DNA of 64,000 nucleotides, from assembly GCA_047495785.1 (NCBI GenBank), contig JBLDXI010000007.1:4340001-4404000 (forward strand), given 5' to 3'. Below are positions 1 to 12,609 of the stretch, piece by piece (the first letter of the stretch is position 1; each line of letters begins with the position of its first letter). Position numbers and translations under genes: made by a program. The notes below the pieces were generated by a model. The model saw only the letters and a program-made list of their open reading frames with translations. It searched no databases and was not told the origin of the DNA. This DNA is from Lepidodermella squamata. Taxonomy: Eukaryota > Gastrotricha.

Positions 1-1211
1 AATTTGCGAGTACTTAACGCTTCACAACTATTTCACTTAGAAACTTAATCAAATCACCACCAGGTTTTTTTGGGTTTTTTCGTAAAACAAGATGCCCGTA
101 GCCTAGGACCAAATCCACGAAAATATCCTCAGGATATTATGGACCTCAGTTGACTCCATAATAGGTTCTATCCTTGAGTAAACACTGTAGGCGTATCCAT
201 AGCAATTAATACCTACAACACAACAGCCAAGTGCTGTCTATGTTTTTAGTATTTTTCTCTCGAATTACGGCTATTAACCGAATGTCCCGGGGCAGTCTCA
301 ATCGATCGAAATTAGGACCCACTTTGTTTATTTTCTGGCAAATACCTTCTCAAGCTTCGGGCACTTGTTGACAGAAAATTGCACTTGACACCGTGGTTTT
401 CTACCAATGTGCGTGTGCTTGTAAGCTATATCCGGTATTTGTAAACAAATTATAGCACGGGCAAATCGCTGATAAACATTCGAATTTTTTGAGATAGCCA
501 TCGCATTCACAATTTAGACTGTCAGTAACATTTTGTCCTCAAAGGTCATCTCAGCCTTTTCAGACTCTTCTGTGACCTCTGCCTTTTCACGCATTCAAGT
601 GCGCGGTGAAAAAATCCATTCACATAAAGCCGGCGGTTGGCTATTTTGTTTTTGCACTGCGTAGCCGGTGACATAGAGCCTTTGAGGCTATTTTCAGCTG
701 CCATCCTTCAGTCGCAGAATATTTCCCCGGAAAATTTTACCGGCATCATCCATTAATATTGTCCCATTTAATTCACGCTTACTCTACTCCCAGGATTCTG
801 CACAAGGGTTGGAATTCCCTGATTAAATTATAGTTCAACCTGTGCAAATTTACCTCAAACCAGTTAGCTATTCCAGAGAGCGAAGTACCACTAGGGATGG
901 TAGGGATCATCCCTACCAGTTCCATCGGTCCGTACGGTGAGCTCATTCAAAGACCAAAAGGGGGAGGGACCCTTATGTCGATTCTTGCGATCCTAACCAG
1001 TTCCGCGGCCCTAATACTTCGCTCTGTGTTTTATTCGAATCGAACAATTTTATTCCAATTAAATGTTGAGATTTTCTCTGCTACGGCACTGAGTTATGGT
1101 TTTGTAGAAATTATGATACTATTGAACTTATTTTTTTGCTGTCATTATGATGCTATGGTTCTTCAGATTTAATTTAATCCTTCCGTTTTTTGCAGACGAA
1201 TTATTAATCAA
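1..1211. other. 5' flank without a recognisable gene
   Basis: I see no convincing gene here. The open frame at 897-1172 has no domain or splice context I recognise. A near-perfect 19-bp palindrome (9-bp arms) lies at 899-917. A pyrimidine tract ending in TTTTTTGCAG at about 1186-1195 looks like a 3' splice site 16 bases before the next gene's ATG, so that gene may have an upstream 5'UTR exon in this stretch. Confidence 0.5.
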
Positions 1212-3635
1212 ATGATCGCAGTGCGTGGTTCCCGAGTGATCCCCTCCTGCCTCCTGTTCGCCCTCATTTTAGGCCAACCGCCTCTCAACAATGGCGAACA
1301 GCCACCACAAATAGATTTCAGCAAGCGGCATCACTCAGTGCCCCCATTATCAACATCAGCAAGTAGTGGAGCCCTCAATAAAATGCTCCAGCTCATCGAC
1401 GAAGGGGCTGACATCAACGAATTCGACTGGCTGGGCCAAACCGCGCTGCACATGGTCGCGAAATTCCAGCAGACAAAAGCAGCTAGACTGCTGTTAGAAC
1501 GCGGCGCGAATTGCTGCATAGCAAATGCTGATTTCGAAGAAACCCCGCTTCATCTAGCCGCGAAAACGGGGAGCCTAGCTATCATTCAAATGTTGATTGA
1601 CCGTGGGGCGAATGTGAATGCCCAGATTTCGAAGCAAATCCACCCTGGAGGCACGCCTTTCTTATACGGGGCCTACTACGACGGGAATTCATTCGCGACG
1701 GCCAAGTTACTGCTAGAAAACGGGGCTGATGTAACCCAGACCAATAGTTACGGCCAAACGGGGCTGCATCTCTACGTCGAACATTTGAATCTGAGAGCTG
1801 TGACGGTTATGGTTGGCCGATTCGGAGCTGATCCGAATATTCGAAACGAGGCAGGATGTACGCCGTTGAATATCTTAACTATGCAAGCCAACGAAAATAG
1901 GAACCATCCAAACCTAATTCAAATCGCGTCTTACCTGTTAGAAACCGGCGCTGCTGTCAATGCGAGATGTGCTGGGGAGAATGGCAGTAAGAGAACTCCT
2001 CTCCACAATGCGATTCTAAGCGAGAATCGAATTTTGGTAGATCTACTGTTGGAATACAGCGCTGATGTTAATGCCGTTGACAGGCGGGGCTACACCCCAC
2101 TCTATCTCGCAACTGTAGTTCGGGATAAAATCGATAGCGATTTGATCAGGGTTTTGCTGGAACACGGCGCGAATCCTAATACAGTAACCAGGGAGCTCCG
2201 AGCAGCTAATCCTTTCTGCAATTCCATTTTATCGAATTTCCTGCGGAAACGGCTTGAGGTTAACGAGGTGACGTCAGAGGTCGTGGCTCTACTTATTGGC
2301 CATGGTGCTGAGAAGGACCCTAACTGCCCGAATTACGAGTACGACGAAATAGGCCGGTACCTGCAGTTCCAACGCATGCCGACCAGTCCTCCGATCCAGA
2401 TATTGCCTGTGCTATTCCAATTCGAAGAAGGCGGTCCTGCGGAGTTGCCGCTCTACAACGAAAAAGCCGTTGCTGAGAAAATGCTGGTGAGCAAGGCGAT
2501 TCCCGACATTATTAAAGCGGCAAGCTTTGGCGACGCGGCTGGCATCATCAAAATATTCCAGCGTTTCAGTAATAACACGATGAAAATCGCCGAGTTCATC
2601 AACGAAAAGGACCAGTTTGGCAAAACTGCGCTGCATTGGTCGGCTGGTGGCGAGTATTTCATTGCGACAAGGACCTTGCTAAGGGGCGGAGCTTATGTTG
2701 AAGCCGAGGATAACGAGAATAACACCCCTCTAGTCTATGCAGCTGCGACTGGGAATGTCGAAATAATCAAACTGCTGCTGAGTTACGGAGCTCACGTCGC
2801 TGGAAATTCAGCCCTGAGACAAGCAGTGGATCGGTCGAATTCACCCGAGGCCGTTGAGATCTTACTACAGGCTGGGGCTTTCATCAACCCTAAGGAAGAG
2901 CCTTCTTTATTGCATCTTGCAACGATAAAGCAGAACATTCGAATGATGCAATTGCTCATACGGTACGGAGCGAATGTCAATGCAAAGGAGGCAACTCTGG
3001 GCCAGGCGCCGTTCAGCTATTTGCTGGAGTCTGACTGCTGCTATCCGCAATTGCCAGTCTTGAGTGTGCTCCTCGAGAATGGCGCTGATATCAACAGCAG
3101 AGATAACAGAGGCCGAACAGGTGAGCCAAAAGAAAAATCGGGGAAATATTGTGAGCGTCCTCCGTGACAGTTCAGCGATGAAAGAAATTTGAGTTACTAT
3201 CGCAAATTTATTTTTACGTTTTAATCCAGCCTTTGTTGAAATGTTCAATTCTATTCCTGTCCTATTTCAAATCCATTTTTATATTTTTCAGCCCTTTCCA
3301 TCGCAATCGAAGTGCGACGGCGAAAGGAGGTTGTTCGATTTCTAGTCGAGCACTACGCCGATGCGAACATTCCAGATGCTTACGGCTGCAACGCGCCGCT
3401 GTACCTACTCGTGCAGATGGCATCGCGCGAGGCGAACCGATTTCATTTACATTCCATCAGCTCAGTGGAGGACGACGCGGAGGTCGCGCAGATCGCGAAA
3501 GACCTCATCGAGTACGGCGCGTACTCGGACAAGCGAGACCCGTGCTCAGGCCTGACGCCGTATCAACTAGCTGTACGCCGCAACCTGCCAAAAACTTCTC
3601 AAACCATCATAGAACATATTTTATACAAAAGATGA
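1212..3635 (+). CDS. secreted ankyrin-repeat protein
   Basis: Two exons, 1212-3120 and 3292-3635, give 750 residues. The 171-bp intron has GTGAGC/TTTTCAG ends and is phase 1; joining it makes a codon for Ala inside a canonical repeat reading GRTALSIAI. Residues 1-28 look like a signal peptide (hydrophobic stretch CLLFALIL). The rest is a long run of ankyrin repeats, at least a dozen, with typical TPLHLAA, GQTALHM and LLLENGADV motifs, interrupted by a less regular stretch around residues 370-450. No other domain is visible. Ankyrin repeats bind proteins; the partner is unknown. A signal peptide on an ankyrin protein is unusual and could mean secretion, an ER location or a misjudged start. AATAAA is at 3864-3869. 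Confidence 0.85.
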
Positions 3636-4347
3636 GCCATATTCTGTTATAAACTGTAAAGAATGGGAATTTTGAATTGTGGGCTCTCTCTCCATACAGA
3701 GACGCGAAACACCAGCAAACATTTTGAGGCTGTAGCTTACGGTCCAATACAGCTACATTTTGAAAATTGTAAAATGTAGTGGTTTGGAACTTGTTTTTGA
3801 GGGAACTGAGAGGGCCCAAATTAGGCTATGCGTCTAGCCATTATCAAAAAGTTCTAATATGTGAATAAAAGAATGAGTTGATTCTCAATGGCTCCCCGTA
3901 ATCATTATTAATTCATGACCTAATTCATAAATTCATAAATATGGTTGGTTGCCTCATACAGAATTCGGCCCGGCCGCGTTGATTCATGTAAAATGCAAGC
4001 CGACATTCAGCAGCGGCCTGGCCAATCGATAATTCCTATGCCGAAGAAAGAAGAACAATAAAAAGCGTGTGCCATCGCGTAAACACTGCAGCGCGATTAC
4101 CTGGCTACCGCGTGCGCGATGGGACCCCCGTGCGCATCGTCATGCATTATTCACGCAACGCAGCTGTAGTTGTCAACTGAAATGCCCTATTTATCTGCTG
4201 AGCTGTATTCCATGCAAGTCGACCAGATATTTATTGACCGGTCGCTGCTTCATCTAACGATTTTTCGTAGCGACACATTGTTTTGGCGATGGAATGCAGT
4301 CTTTTTACGATCGGCTGAACTTTTCTAGTAAATAGCTTCAACTTATC

Positions 4348-5188
<841 letters not shown>

Positions 5189-5761
5189 ATAGACTTTCTA
5201 TAGGTACTTCAATAAAACATGTGTATCGATCAACAGATTTGTTCAATCGATATGGGCATTTCAGCTTTTTGAATTAAGAACTTTAGCGACTCCATACGGC
5301 TGGGAAGATAGGAATTGTGAGGCTTTGTAGATACTACTCGATCTGTTCTCCGCCGGCATGGTATCGCGAATTATTTCAACAAATTTCTAATAGAGATGAA
5401 AGGAGAAAAGCGAAAAATTGGATGCGGCTAAATATGGATCGCTTCCTTCTCCCACTGCATATGTCTCAAGTATGATTAGCCGAGATCTTTTCTCCAGTGT
5501 TTGCAGAAGGATGTTTTAATTTGTACCGCCAAAAACGTCAAACAGAGTGTTTCATAGTAATTAGAGAACTTCGCAACGTCAAGACTGCTTTATTTACCCA
5601 GAGCAAACCGACAAAAATTAGGAGTAATAACATAAAAATGAGTCTGTAAAGAGCATTGCTCAACGCCGTTCGGACTAAAAGTCTGCAAAATTAAACGCCG
5701 TTTTGATTACGGCTGACCTTACTGTTGAGTTGATGCCACCGTTATCAGCTAAATAGATCGC
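5189..5761. other. convergent intergenic region
   Basis: This lies between the 3' ends of the calcyphosin-like gene (+) and the ankyrin module (-). I see no gene, only the AATAAA at 5211. Confidence 0.5.
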
Positions 5762-6736
5762 TTATGGAGCTTCTTGCGCCAAGAATCGAACTACTTCATT
5801 ATGGCGATTTCGAGATGCTATCCAAAGAGGAGTTCTGCCATCTCTATTTGCCGTAGAAACCGTAGCTGGCGCTTCCTTTGCCAGAAATCTGACAACTTGG
5901 ATGTGTCCATTCGCAGCCGCCCTCCAAAGCGGGGTTTTGCCGTTGTTATCGCGCGTAGCAAGACTGGCTGGTGCATCCTTCGCCAAGAATTGAACAACTG
6001 CTATGTGGCCATTTCGAGCCGCTATGCAGAGCGGGGTTGTGCCATCGTTGCAAGGCGTAGAAACAGTGGCCGGAGCTTTCTTCGCTAGGAATTTAACGAC
6101 TTCGATGTGCCCATTATGAGCGGCTGTCCAAAGCGGAGTTGCACCATCGTTGTCAGCCGCAAAAACCATACCTGGTGCTTCGATTGCCAGAAGTCGAACA
6201 ACTTCAATATGACCATTTGCAGCGGCTACCCAAAGCGGGGTTGTGCCGTAGTTATCAGGCGTAGAAATCGAAGCCGGGGCTTCTTGTGACAGGAATCTAA
6301 CAACTTCGAGGTGGCCATTCGCAGCGGCAATCTTGAGCGGAGTTGTGCCGTCTTTATCAGCAATAGAAATTGCGTATGGTGCTATGTTAGAAAGAAATCG
6401 AACAACTTCGACATGGCCATTCTGAGCTGCTTTCCAAAGTGGGCGTCTGCCTTTGTAATCAGCCACAGAAACGGTACCAGATGATTTTCCAGCCATGAAA
6501 GCTAATATTTCCAGGTCACCCTGAATCGCGGCTATTTCTGTTGCCGCGCTTGCCTCACTTGCGTTGAAATTGCGCTTTACTGCTTCTAAATCACGTTTCA
6601 AAACTGATCGAATGAACTCAGATGTAGTCTCCTTGCTGTTTTCGTGGTTATTCAAAGCCGTTCTTGCTTGATATTTCCAGTAGTGACCATGGAAGAAGTC
6701 CGCAATCTTGTCTCTCTCATCTTTCAGCATCTCCAT
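5762..6736 (-). CDS. ankyrin-repeat module in frame behind a TGA of the NB-ARC gene
   Basis: An open frame of 324 codons begins with ATG immediately after the TGA that ends the NB-ARC frame, in the same reading frame and with no intervening base. After a helical lead-in (about residues 1-65) it carries about eight ankyrin repeats of one regular type, GxTPLWxAAxNGHxEVVxFLA. Repeats are very alike, which suggests recent internal expansion. I see no promoter, splice acceptor or independent 5' end, so it is best read as the C-terminal part of the SAM-TIR-NB-ARC protein. It could be cut off by a nonsense mutation, expressed by readthrough, or re-initiated at the ATG touching the stop. TIR/NB-ARC proteins commonly end in such sensor repeats. 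Confidence 0.75.
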   Translation of the reverse strand: MEMLKDERDKIADFFHGHYWKYQARTALNNHENSKETTSEFIRSVLKRDLEAVKRNFNASEASAATEIAAIQGDLEILAFMAGKSSGTVSVADYKGRRPLWKAAQNGHVEVVRFLSNIAPYAISIADKDGTTPLKIAAANGHLEVVRFLSQEAPASISTPDNYGTTPLWVAAANGHIEVVRLLAIEAPGMVFAADNDGATPLWTAAHNGHIEVVKFLAKKAPATVSTPCNDGTTPLCIAARNGHIAVVQFLAKDAPASLATRDNNGKTPLWRAAANGHIQVVRFLAKEAPATVSTANRDGRTPLWIASRNRHNEVVRFLAQEAP

Positions 6737-9339
6737 TCAATCTTCGTCGAAAATTTGCATCAGGAAAGCCAGATCATTGTGTTCTGCTATGCATTTTATG
6801 TAATTTTGATTGTGATCTTGGTTTCCGTGCAGTCTGGTAAGTATCCAAGCAATCAGGCGATAGGAATAATGTGTTCCTTGTCTTCTGAACTCATCTCCTT
6901 CTGGCAGGCTGAAATTATCTTCCCAATCCAAGCCATAGAGAAAGTGGATGAAAGACTTGCCTCCACGTTTGCTTACGGACGTGCATGCTTCCAGCAATGC
7001 GTCGCAACTCAAATTCTCCAAGATATCGCGCAGCAGCCGCCGATGCACCGATTTGTGCTTTTGACTGTTAGCACCCTTGAAAAACTCGAACAGCATCATA
7101 TCGGCATTCGAATCAGTCCTTCCTTGCAGTAGAAACAGTCGAACTTTGTCATGAAGATCCGCATCATTTGAGGCCGTCATCCTAAATTCTTCAGCAGCTC
7201 GGCGAAAACCTGCTTCCCAAAGCAGTTGATGCACGGACGAGAGCTCATATTCTCCACCAACTGTTCTTATGACAGCCCGCTGATCGAATGCGTTGAAGAC
7301 GTCCTTTGCCCTAAGGTTGGGTGCCAACTGGAGCCAAAGCATCGTTAGATATTCGGCAGGAATCAGAGTGTTTGGCTCGAAAAGTAAGTAGGCATAAAAG
7401 CATAGTCTGTACGTTTTGCCGAATCGCTCAAAAGTAAACTGCAACAGACCATCGACGGTTTGCTCATTAAAGCGCGGATCGCCACCGGCTATAACAGTGT
7501 CGAAGTCGTTGGTCTTACGATTGACTAACTCTTCATACTCCTCGTCCCAATCGTAATTACCGAAAAGAAAGCGGTTAGCAACGAGAGACATGATCAGGGG
7601 CAAGCCGCAGCATATTTCAGCGAGCTTACCTATCTTTTCCACGGCGTTCGTCTTGAATTTCTTCTTCAAGTCGCACGTCGTATCGAGATACTGTTCAATG
7701 GCTGCATTTTCGAGACTATCAATTTTCGCCAACTTGTAGATGAGTTGCCGCTGTTGCATTAAAATCGGATAAGGGTCACGCGTGATGACGCAGCAGGACA
7801 TTTCCGATTGCTCTTGCACAAAGAAGCGAAGCAATTCCACGTTGAACATGTCATCGAGGACGACGAGAACACGATGGCGTTTTTTGTCTCGGAAATACTC
7901 GCTGATATGAGACAACTCAGATCCGGTGAATTCCGCGGCGGCTTTCTTTGCCAGGGCCAATAGGCTTTCACGGAATTCTTTCTTGGCTGAGTCGTCGAAA
8001 GTTGGCCCTTGCCATTTGAAACACTGCAGCCAAAGCACAACTGTCGGTGACTGCAGTCCTCTGGGTACATTTTCGCTACACAGTAATTTTGCGATCAACA
8101 CCGATTTTCCAACACCTCCCTCGCCAGCCACAACCAGAAGACTCGCAAAGCCTACGAAGAGTGAGATATAAGCGATTTTCAGCTATGAGGCTTTCTCTAT
8201 GCTTAAGAACTATTCGCTTCCTTCAAATGCTCAAAAAGTAGGGCTGATCTGTTGCTCGATTCCCAATGATGGTTTAAGCGATAAGAATAAGAAAACATAC
8301 CTTTGGCCGGTTTGTTGCAAATTTCGATCAAATGGTTTATCATTTTGTTCTCGAGTTCGTGCCGCTCGAAATAGTTCGCAATGCTGATAGGTATGCTTGG
8401 AGCGTAAAATCGATTCAGAACAACGGCTTTCTGAGCCGGCATTTTCAGTATCAGCCGGATTTGCTGGCAAATATCATTTGCATCGTCGTGGAAGTGCATG
8501 GCCTCCGTGCGCAAAAAAATGCGAAGCAGATTGCCAAGGTTGCGAGATTCGCCAAGTTGGACGAAGCTGTCTTCCAAATTTACGAGGAGGACGTTCTTCT
8601 TCTTGAAAATGGCATAGTCGAACTCCTTAGCTGAATTGGAACCATTGCGTAAGTACGGCAGACTCAGGAAGCAAACAACGATATCTGCCCAGTCGACTTT
8701 CTGTTTTTTGAGAACAGCCTTGAAATATCGTGAGAAATTTCAAGGTAGGGCTGGGATGAATTTACCTCCATCATTGCTTGATCAAGATCACCGCAAATGT
8801 TATGGACATCAAGGAAAACATCGAAGTCCGGTTGCTTGCTGAGATATTCATCAGAGACCCTGCGTACGTCATCCTCCCGAAAGCTCCACGAATAGCTTAC
8901 AAACACACGAGCGTTTTTAATAGCAGCAGCGGATTCATCTAAGGAAGCGGCCTTAATTAGCGCAATACAATTTTGGTTGAAAACATAATAAATATGGTTG
9001 GTAAAGATTAATTAACCGTTAATCGATATTCGGCTAATTCAACTGGCTTGGGGGATGCTGTTTTGCGGGCTTGGGCAAATGCAGAGACTGTCTCACATGC
9101 CTTTCGATGGCCCATGGCGGGAAAGAGCTCCCTGATGTCGTCTTTTGTTAGGAGGGCTATACTGAATTCATCCAGCTCATTAGCTGTAAAACCAATGCAA
9201 AAAATAAGGTTCTCTGACATGAAAAATCGAAGATAAGAAACACCAGCTCACCAGTGAAAACGTCGCACAGGCGAGACTGATGGTCGGGATTGGCAATACC
9301 CGCGTCGAAGACCAACTTCCCGAGTGCAGCTTGGTCCAT
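6737..9339 (-). CDS. SAM-TIR-NB-ARC NLR-like receptor
   Basis: Exons, in transcript order: 9339-9252, 9183-9017, 8951-8766, 8718-8301 and 8151-6737, giving 757 residues to TGA. Exon 1-2 protein resembles the C-terminal half of a SAM domain (LLTKDDIRELFPAMGHRK). Residues ~100-200 form a TIR domain: VFVSYSWSFRED, DVFLDV, WADIVVCFLSLPYL, AKEFDYAI. NB-ARC follows: P-loop GEGGVGKS (~296-303), Walker B VLVVLDD (~381-387), sensor VITRDP (~408) and CCGLPLI (~467). A helical region leads to the stop, and ankyrin repeats continue in frame behind it. SAM plus TIR recalls SARM1; NB-ARC plus repeats recalls NLRs and APAF1. The likely role is intracellular sensing and oligomerisation for defence or death signalling. 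Introns are 47-149 bp. The intron 8952-9016 has weak splice sites and is the least certain; the start has an in-frame TAA upstream at 9372-9370. Confidence 0.82.
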
Positions 9340-10029
9340 CCCACTTGCGGCGACAGTTAGGTGGCTCCGTTAAGTAAATTATCAATACATCTAATGTCAA
9401 GAGATTGAACCATAGAAAAGGCTGGTGATTAAAGTAGTTAGAACTAGTATCTGGCGCTGTAATGTATTTACGCTACTATCAAAAAATGAAGGCAATGTCA
9501 AATGTAAATGAAACCAAGCAATCTTGTTGCTATGATAAGCAGAAGCCTTCTGAGAACCTTGGCTGCTGAAGCACTTTAATGTTAAAGCCTACAACTAGTT
9601 TTTCATTTAAGCTACTGCTGTTACCTTTGGCCATTCACATGTTTTACACTATTTGACATGAACGTGCACGTATTTTCGCGTTAACGTTAACTAAACCTGA
9701 ATAAATAATATTCATGGTAACAGAATGTAAATGTCGAATGAAGGTAATATTTTAATTTCGAATTCAAAATTTTTGTTTTCATAACCGCTCGAGATGCACC
9801 GAACATTCGAATGAGCTTGAATGCAGGTATTTTTGATCCTGCTTCGACCACGCCGGTTCATAGCCTCCGAATATTCTTTATTTATATAAAATATATAACA
9901 GATTTTAAACGATAATTTGTATTTTTAGCAATATAAAGGGAATAATTCGACCGTTGGGGGGAAAAGCGATGAAATCAGAGCTTAAGAAAACTAATAATAT
10001 AAATTGTCCTCAATGTTCGGCCCCTCGTT
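9340..10029. other. intergenic region
   Basis: AT-rich spacer between the NLR-like gene's 5' end and the FMO's 3' end. TTTATT around 9875-9885 reads AATAAA on the minus strand and may be the FMO poly(A) signal. I see nothing else. Confidence 0.5.
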
Positions 10030-11376
10030 TCAGGCCTGAGCTGGCGGAACCAAGTATGGCAGAGCTTCGTTAGCCTCATTTTTGCGATACTCAACGCCGT
10101 AGTCCTTGTACCGCAACACATCATTTCGCAGGTAAATGAACGTATCGTAGTAGATATGGCGAAAGTGCTTCGGGTACATCCCATCAACCTCAGGGCACAT
10201 CTCGTGGTAGCAATTGCCGACGAGAATTTCCAGCTCAGTCAACGGGAAGTACTGCTTCATCTCTTCCTCGGTCATCGTCAGCATTCTCAGCAGCTCCTGG
10301 GACCAGTGGGCTTGGAACTTGGCCACGTCTTGCTGCATCTCCTCCTCGGATGGCAATTTAGCCTTGCCCTTGATCAACATGCAAATGAACTCGGACTGGG
10401 GTCTCAGGTGGTACAGCCCAGCGATGTTCGCCTTGCCAAGGATGAAGAGCTTTTGGCATCTAGGGTGGACGAGATGCTTGTAGAGCGGGAACAGAAAACG
10501 GCCAAGCGAACCCAGCGCCTCGAAGTCCAATTTCAAATCCTCAGCCAACGGTAGGCTGGGCTTGAAACCGGAGCAGAAAATCACGACATCGTATTCACCA
10601 CTCGTACCATCCGCGAAATGAGCCGTGTTTCCCTCGGCCGAAACTAGGCTGGTATGTAGGGCCATATTTGGGAGGGACTTGCACCAAAGAGGCGGGATAG
10701 CGTTGTAGCAACAGTCCATACTTTTAGCCCTGCCTGGTTTGCTCAGCAAGATAGCCATGTCCATCGCGCCCCAAGAGCTTCCAACAATCAAAACCCGTTT
10801 ATCCTTGATGCGAGCCGGGTCTCTCAGCGAGTGGTAGTGGAAATGCTCGCCAGTGAACTTCGACATATCAACGTCAGGAGTGCGAGGGACAGTGTACTGG
10901 CCATTGCATAGCAAGACGTAGTCGCTGGTCTCATCAGTCGATCCGCCGGTCTTCAAATCGTGCAGTTTGAAAGAGAATTTCTGCGTCGCCTTATCAAAGC
11001 TGATGTTAGTGACCTGTCGATTGAATTGAATGTACTTTTCAAGCTGGAATTTCGTCGCAAAGTCGAGGAAGTATTTGTAGGTCTCCTCTCGTGTTGGGTA
11101 GACATGCGTTCCAGGCGGGAAGTCGTGCTCCGGATGCGGCTGGTGCAGCAGGGTCGGCGTGTTCATTTGAAGCTCGCGGTAGACGGTCGTGTTCATCGGC
11201 TGGCCGGCTACGTCGTACGTCTCCGGTCTGTCGGCCATGAATACCCACTCGCCGCCGAGTTCGGCGCGCCGCTCGTAGCAAACGAATTCAACGCCATCGG
11301 CTTCGACGTGTTTCTGCAGCGATCGCAGGGAAATCAGGCCACCAGGACCAGCGCCAACAATCACAACTTTAACCAT
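10030..11376 (-). CDS. flavin-containing monooxygenase
   Basis: A single exon of 448 residues with no intron, unlike its neighbours. FAD-binding Rossmann motif GAGPGG is at residues 9-13 after a short strand, followed by GGEWVF at 41-46. The FMO signature FxGxxxHxxxY/F region is FTGEHFHYHSLRD at about 174-186. The NADPH motif GSSWGA is at 199-204, and FCSGFKPSLP near 267-276 matches the ATG/TGY-type linker. FMOs use FAD, NADPH and O2 to oxygenate nucleophilic N or S atoms of xenobiotics or small metabolites. The length is close to that of many invertebrate FMOs and shorter than vertebrate ones, which carry a C-terminal membrane segment not seen here, so it is probably soluble. The lack of introns may reflect retroposition. 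Confidence 0.93.
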   Translation of the reverse strand: MVKVVIVGAGPGGLISLRSLQKHVEADGVEFVCYERRAELGGEWVFMADRPETYDVAGQPMNTTVYRELQMNTPTLLHQPHPEHDFPPGTHVYPTREETYKYFLDFATKFQLEKYIQFNRQVTNISFDKATQKFSFKLHDLKTGGSTDETSDYVLLCNGQYTVPRTPDVDMSKFTGEHFHYHSLRDPARIKDKRVLIVGSSWGAMDMAILLSKPGRAKSMDCCYNAIPPLWCKSLPNMALHTSLVSAEGNTAHFADGTSGEYDVVIFCSGFKPSLPLAEDLKLDFEALGSLGRFLFPLYKHLVHPRCQKLFILGKANIAGLYHLRPQSEFICMLIKGKAKLPSEEEMQQDVAKFQAHWSQELLRMLTMTEEEMKQYFPLTELEILVGNCYHEMCPEVDGMYPKHFRHIYYDTFIYLRNDVLRYKDYGVEYRKNEANEALPYLVPPAQA

Positions 11377-12609
11377 GTTTTAGTGTTTTACGACGAAATA
11401 GGACGCGGTGTATAATGGGAAAAAAGTGGTGTGATGGCCTCTCCCCAGCGGTGCGGTTGGCGCGATTACATGATCCGTTGTTTTAAAGGCGATAAAAAAC
11501 CGACTACTCCCGCTGTACGTTTTGGAAAGAGAACGATAAAGGTGACGGATGCCAGCGGCTTGTATCTGATACGTTGGAACGAAATAGGACAAAGGGCAAA
11601 GGGAAAGCCGTCGTTATCTGCAGGAGTAGCCAGGTGGTATTTATTTATAAATGAGCACTATCGGGTTCGTTGATAAGTAGTCGACTTTGTCTACTTATGC
11701 ATGGGGAGAAAAAACATCAACAGCTATGGCAAGCAGCAAGCATGTGCTGGTGTGACATCTCCCTCCCCCCCCCCCTCCCCCCCGTCGCGTATGAACTGTA
11801 TCACGTTTTAAAAATTATAGGATCAATTATATCCAATAATAGGGAGACGGGTCGATGTGAGCAGATGTTTACAGATGCTATACCTATCGGAGTTTCAAGA
11901 AACAAAGCATATTGATTAACATTGTTTCACTGTTTGTTGAATCAACTATCAGTCTCTGGCTGGCACAGTTTTTGACATGAGTTAAAATCGACGTTTCGGA
12001 AATACTTCGAGTTTTAGTTTCAGAGCCCATAGTATTAGCTAAAAATACATTTTTTTGGATGGAATTCGGCACGATGAACATTTGCACCCTTATCAATCAA
12101 AGCAGGAATAAAAGCAGGAAAGGCGAAACACCGAGAAAAGCTATCTCTGTGATCCGAGCCCTATGATTGTCAAAGACTCACAAATACAAAGGCAGACTAC
12201 TAATTATAATCTTGAAATGGAATTTATCAAACTGAGTATTTCAGTTGATTAAAACTGAACAATGGCTACAATTCTTTGTTCCCACGCGAACAATAAGCAT
12301 TTAGTACCTCAAACAATGAAACACAATCAAACCAACAGAGTGACACGATCTGATGCGTTTGAAAGTGGCTTTCGTTGTTTTCTTCTCGCTAAGTGAGCTA
12401 CGACAAAATGATGCAACTTTACGAGTGTACTGTATCTTATTTTTGACCAGTCGTTTTTGTTAATGCTGATGGCGATGAAGACAAAAGCGGAAATAAGGAT
12501 GGGGATGGGCAAAGTGGCAGCAACAGAGAAGCAAGTTAATTTCGCTTGGATTTTCATGATTTTCCCAATGAATTTATGAACTGAAAGCGTTACTTGTGAA
12601 TTCCATCAG
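11377..12609. other. intergenic region with a C-rich tract
   Basis: No supported gene. A pyrimidine tract of mostly C runs at about 11758-11783. Short hydrophobic frames on the minus strand at 12327-12557 look signal-like but have no supported continuation. Upstream exon(s) of the proline-rich gene at 12610 should lie here and I could not place them. Confidence 0.45.

Noticed and set aside
897-1172. 91-codon open frame upstream of the ankyrin gene
   Set aside because: No domain, and no donor that would join it in frame to 1212; probably chance or 5'UTR.
6734-6740. TGA as selenocysteine
   Set aside because: No SECIS-like structure could be identified and NB-ARC proteins are not selenoproteins; a nonsense change, readthrough or re-initiation is simpler.
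11758-11783. C-rich tract as a G-quadruplex or promoter element
   Set aside because: It is an almost pure C run without the spaced G-run pattern and lies far from any start; a simple low-complexity tract.
12327-12557. Minus-strand frame starting with a signal-peptide-like hydrophobic stretch
   Set aside because: No splice partner, domain or paralogue. It overlaps the region where the upstream exon of member 1 should be, on the other strand.
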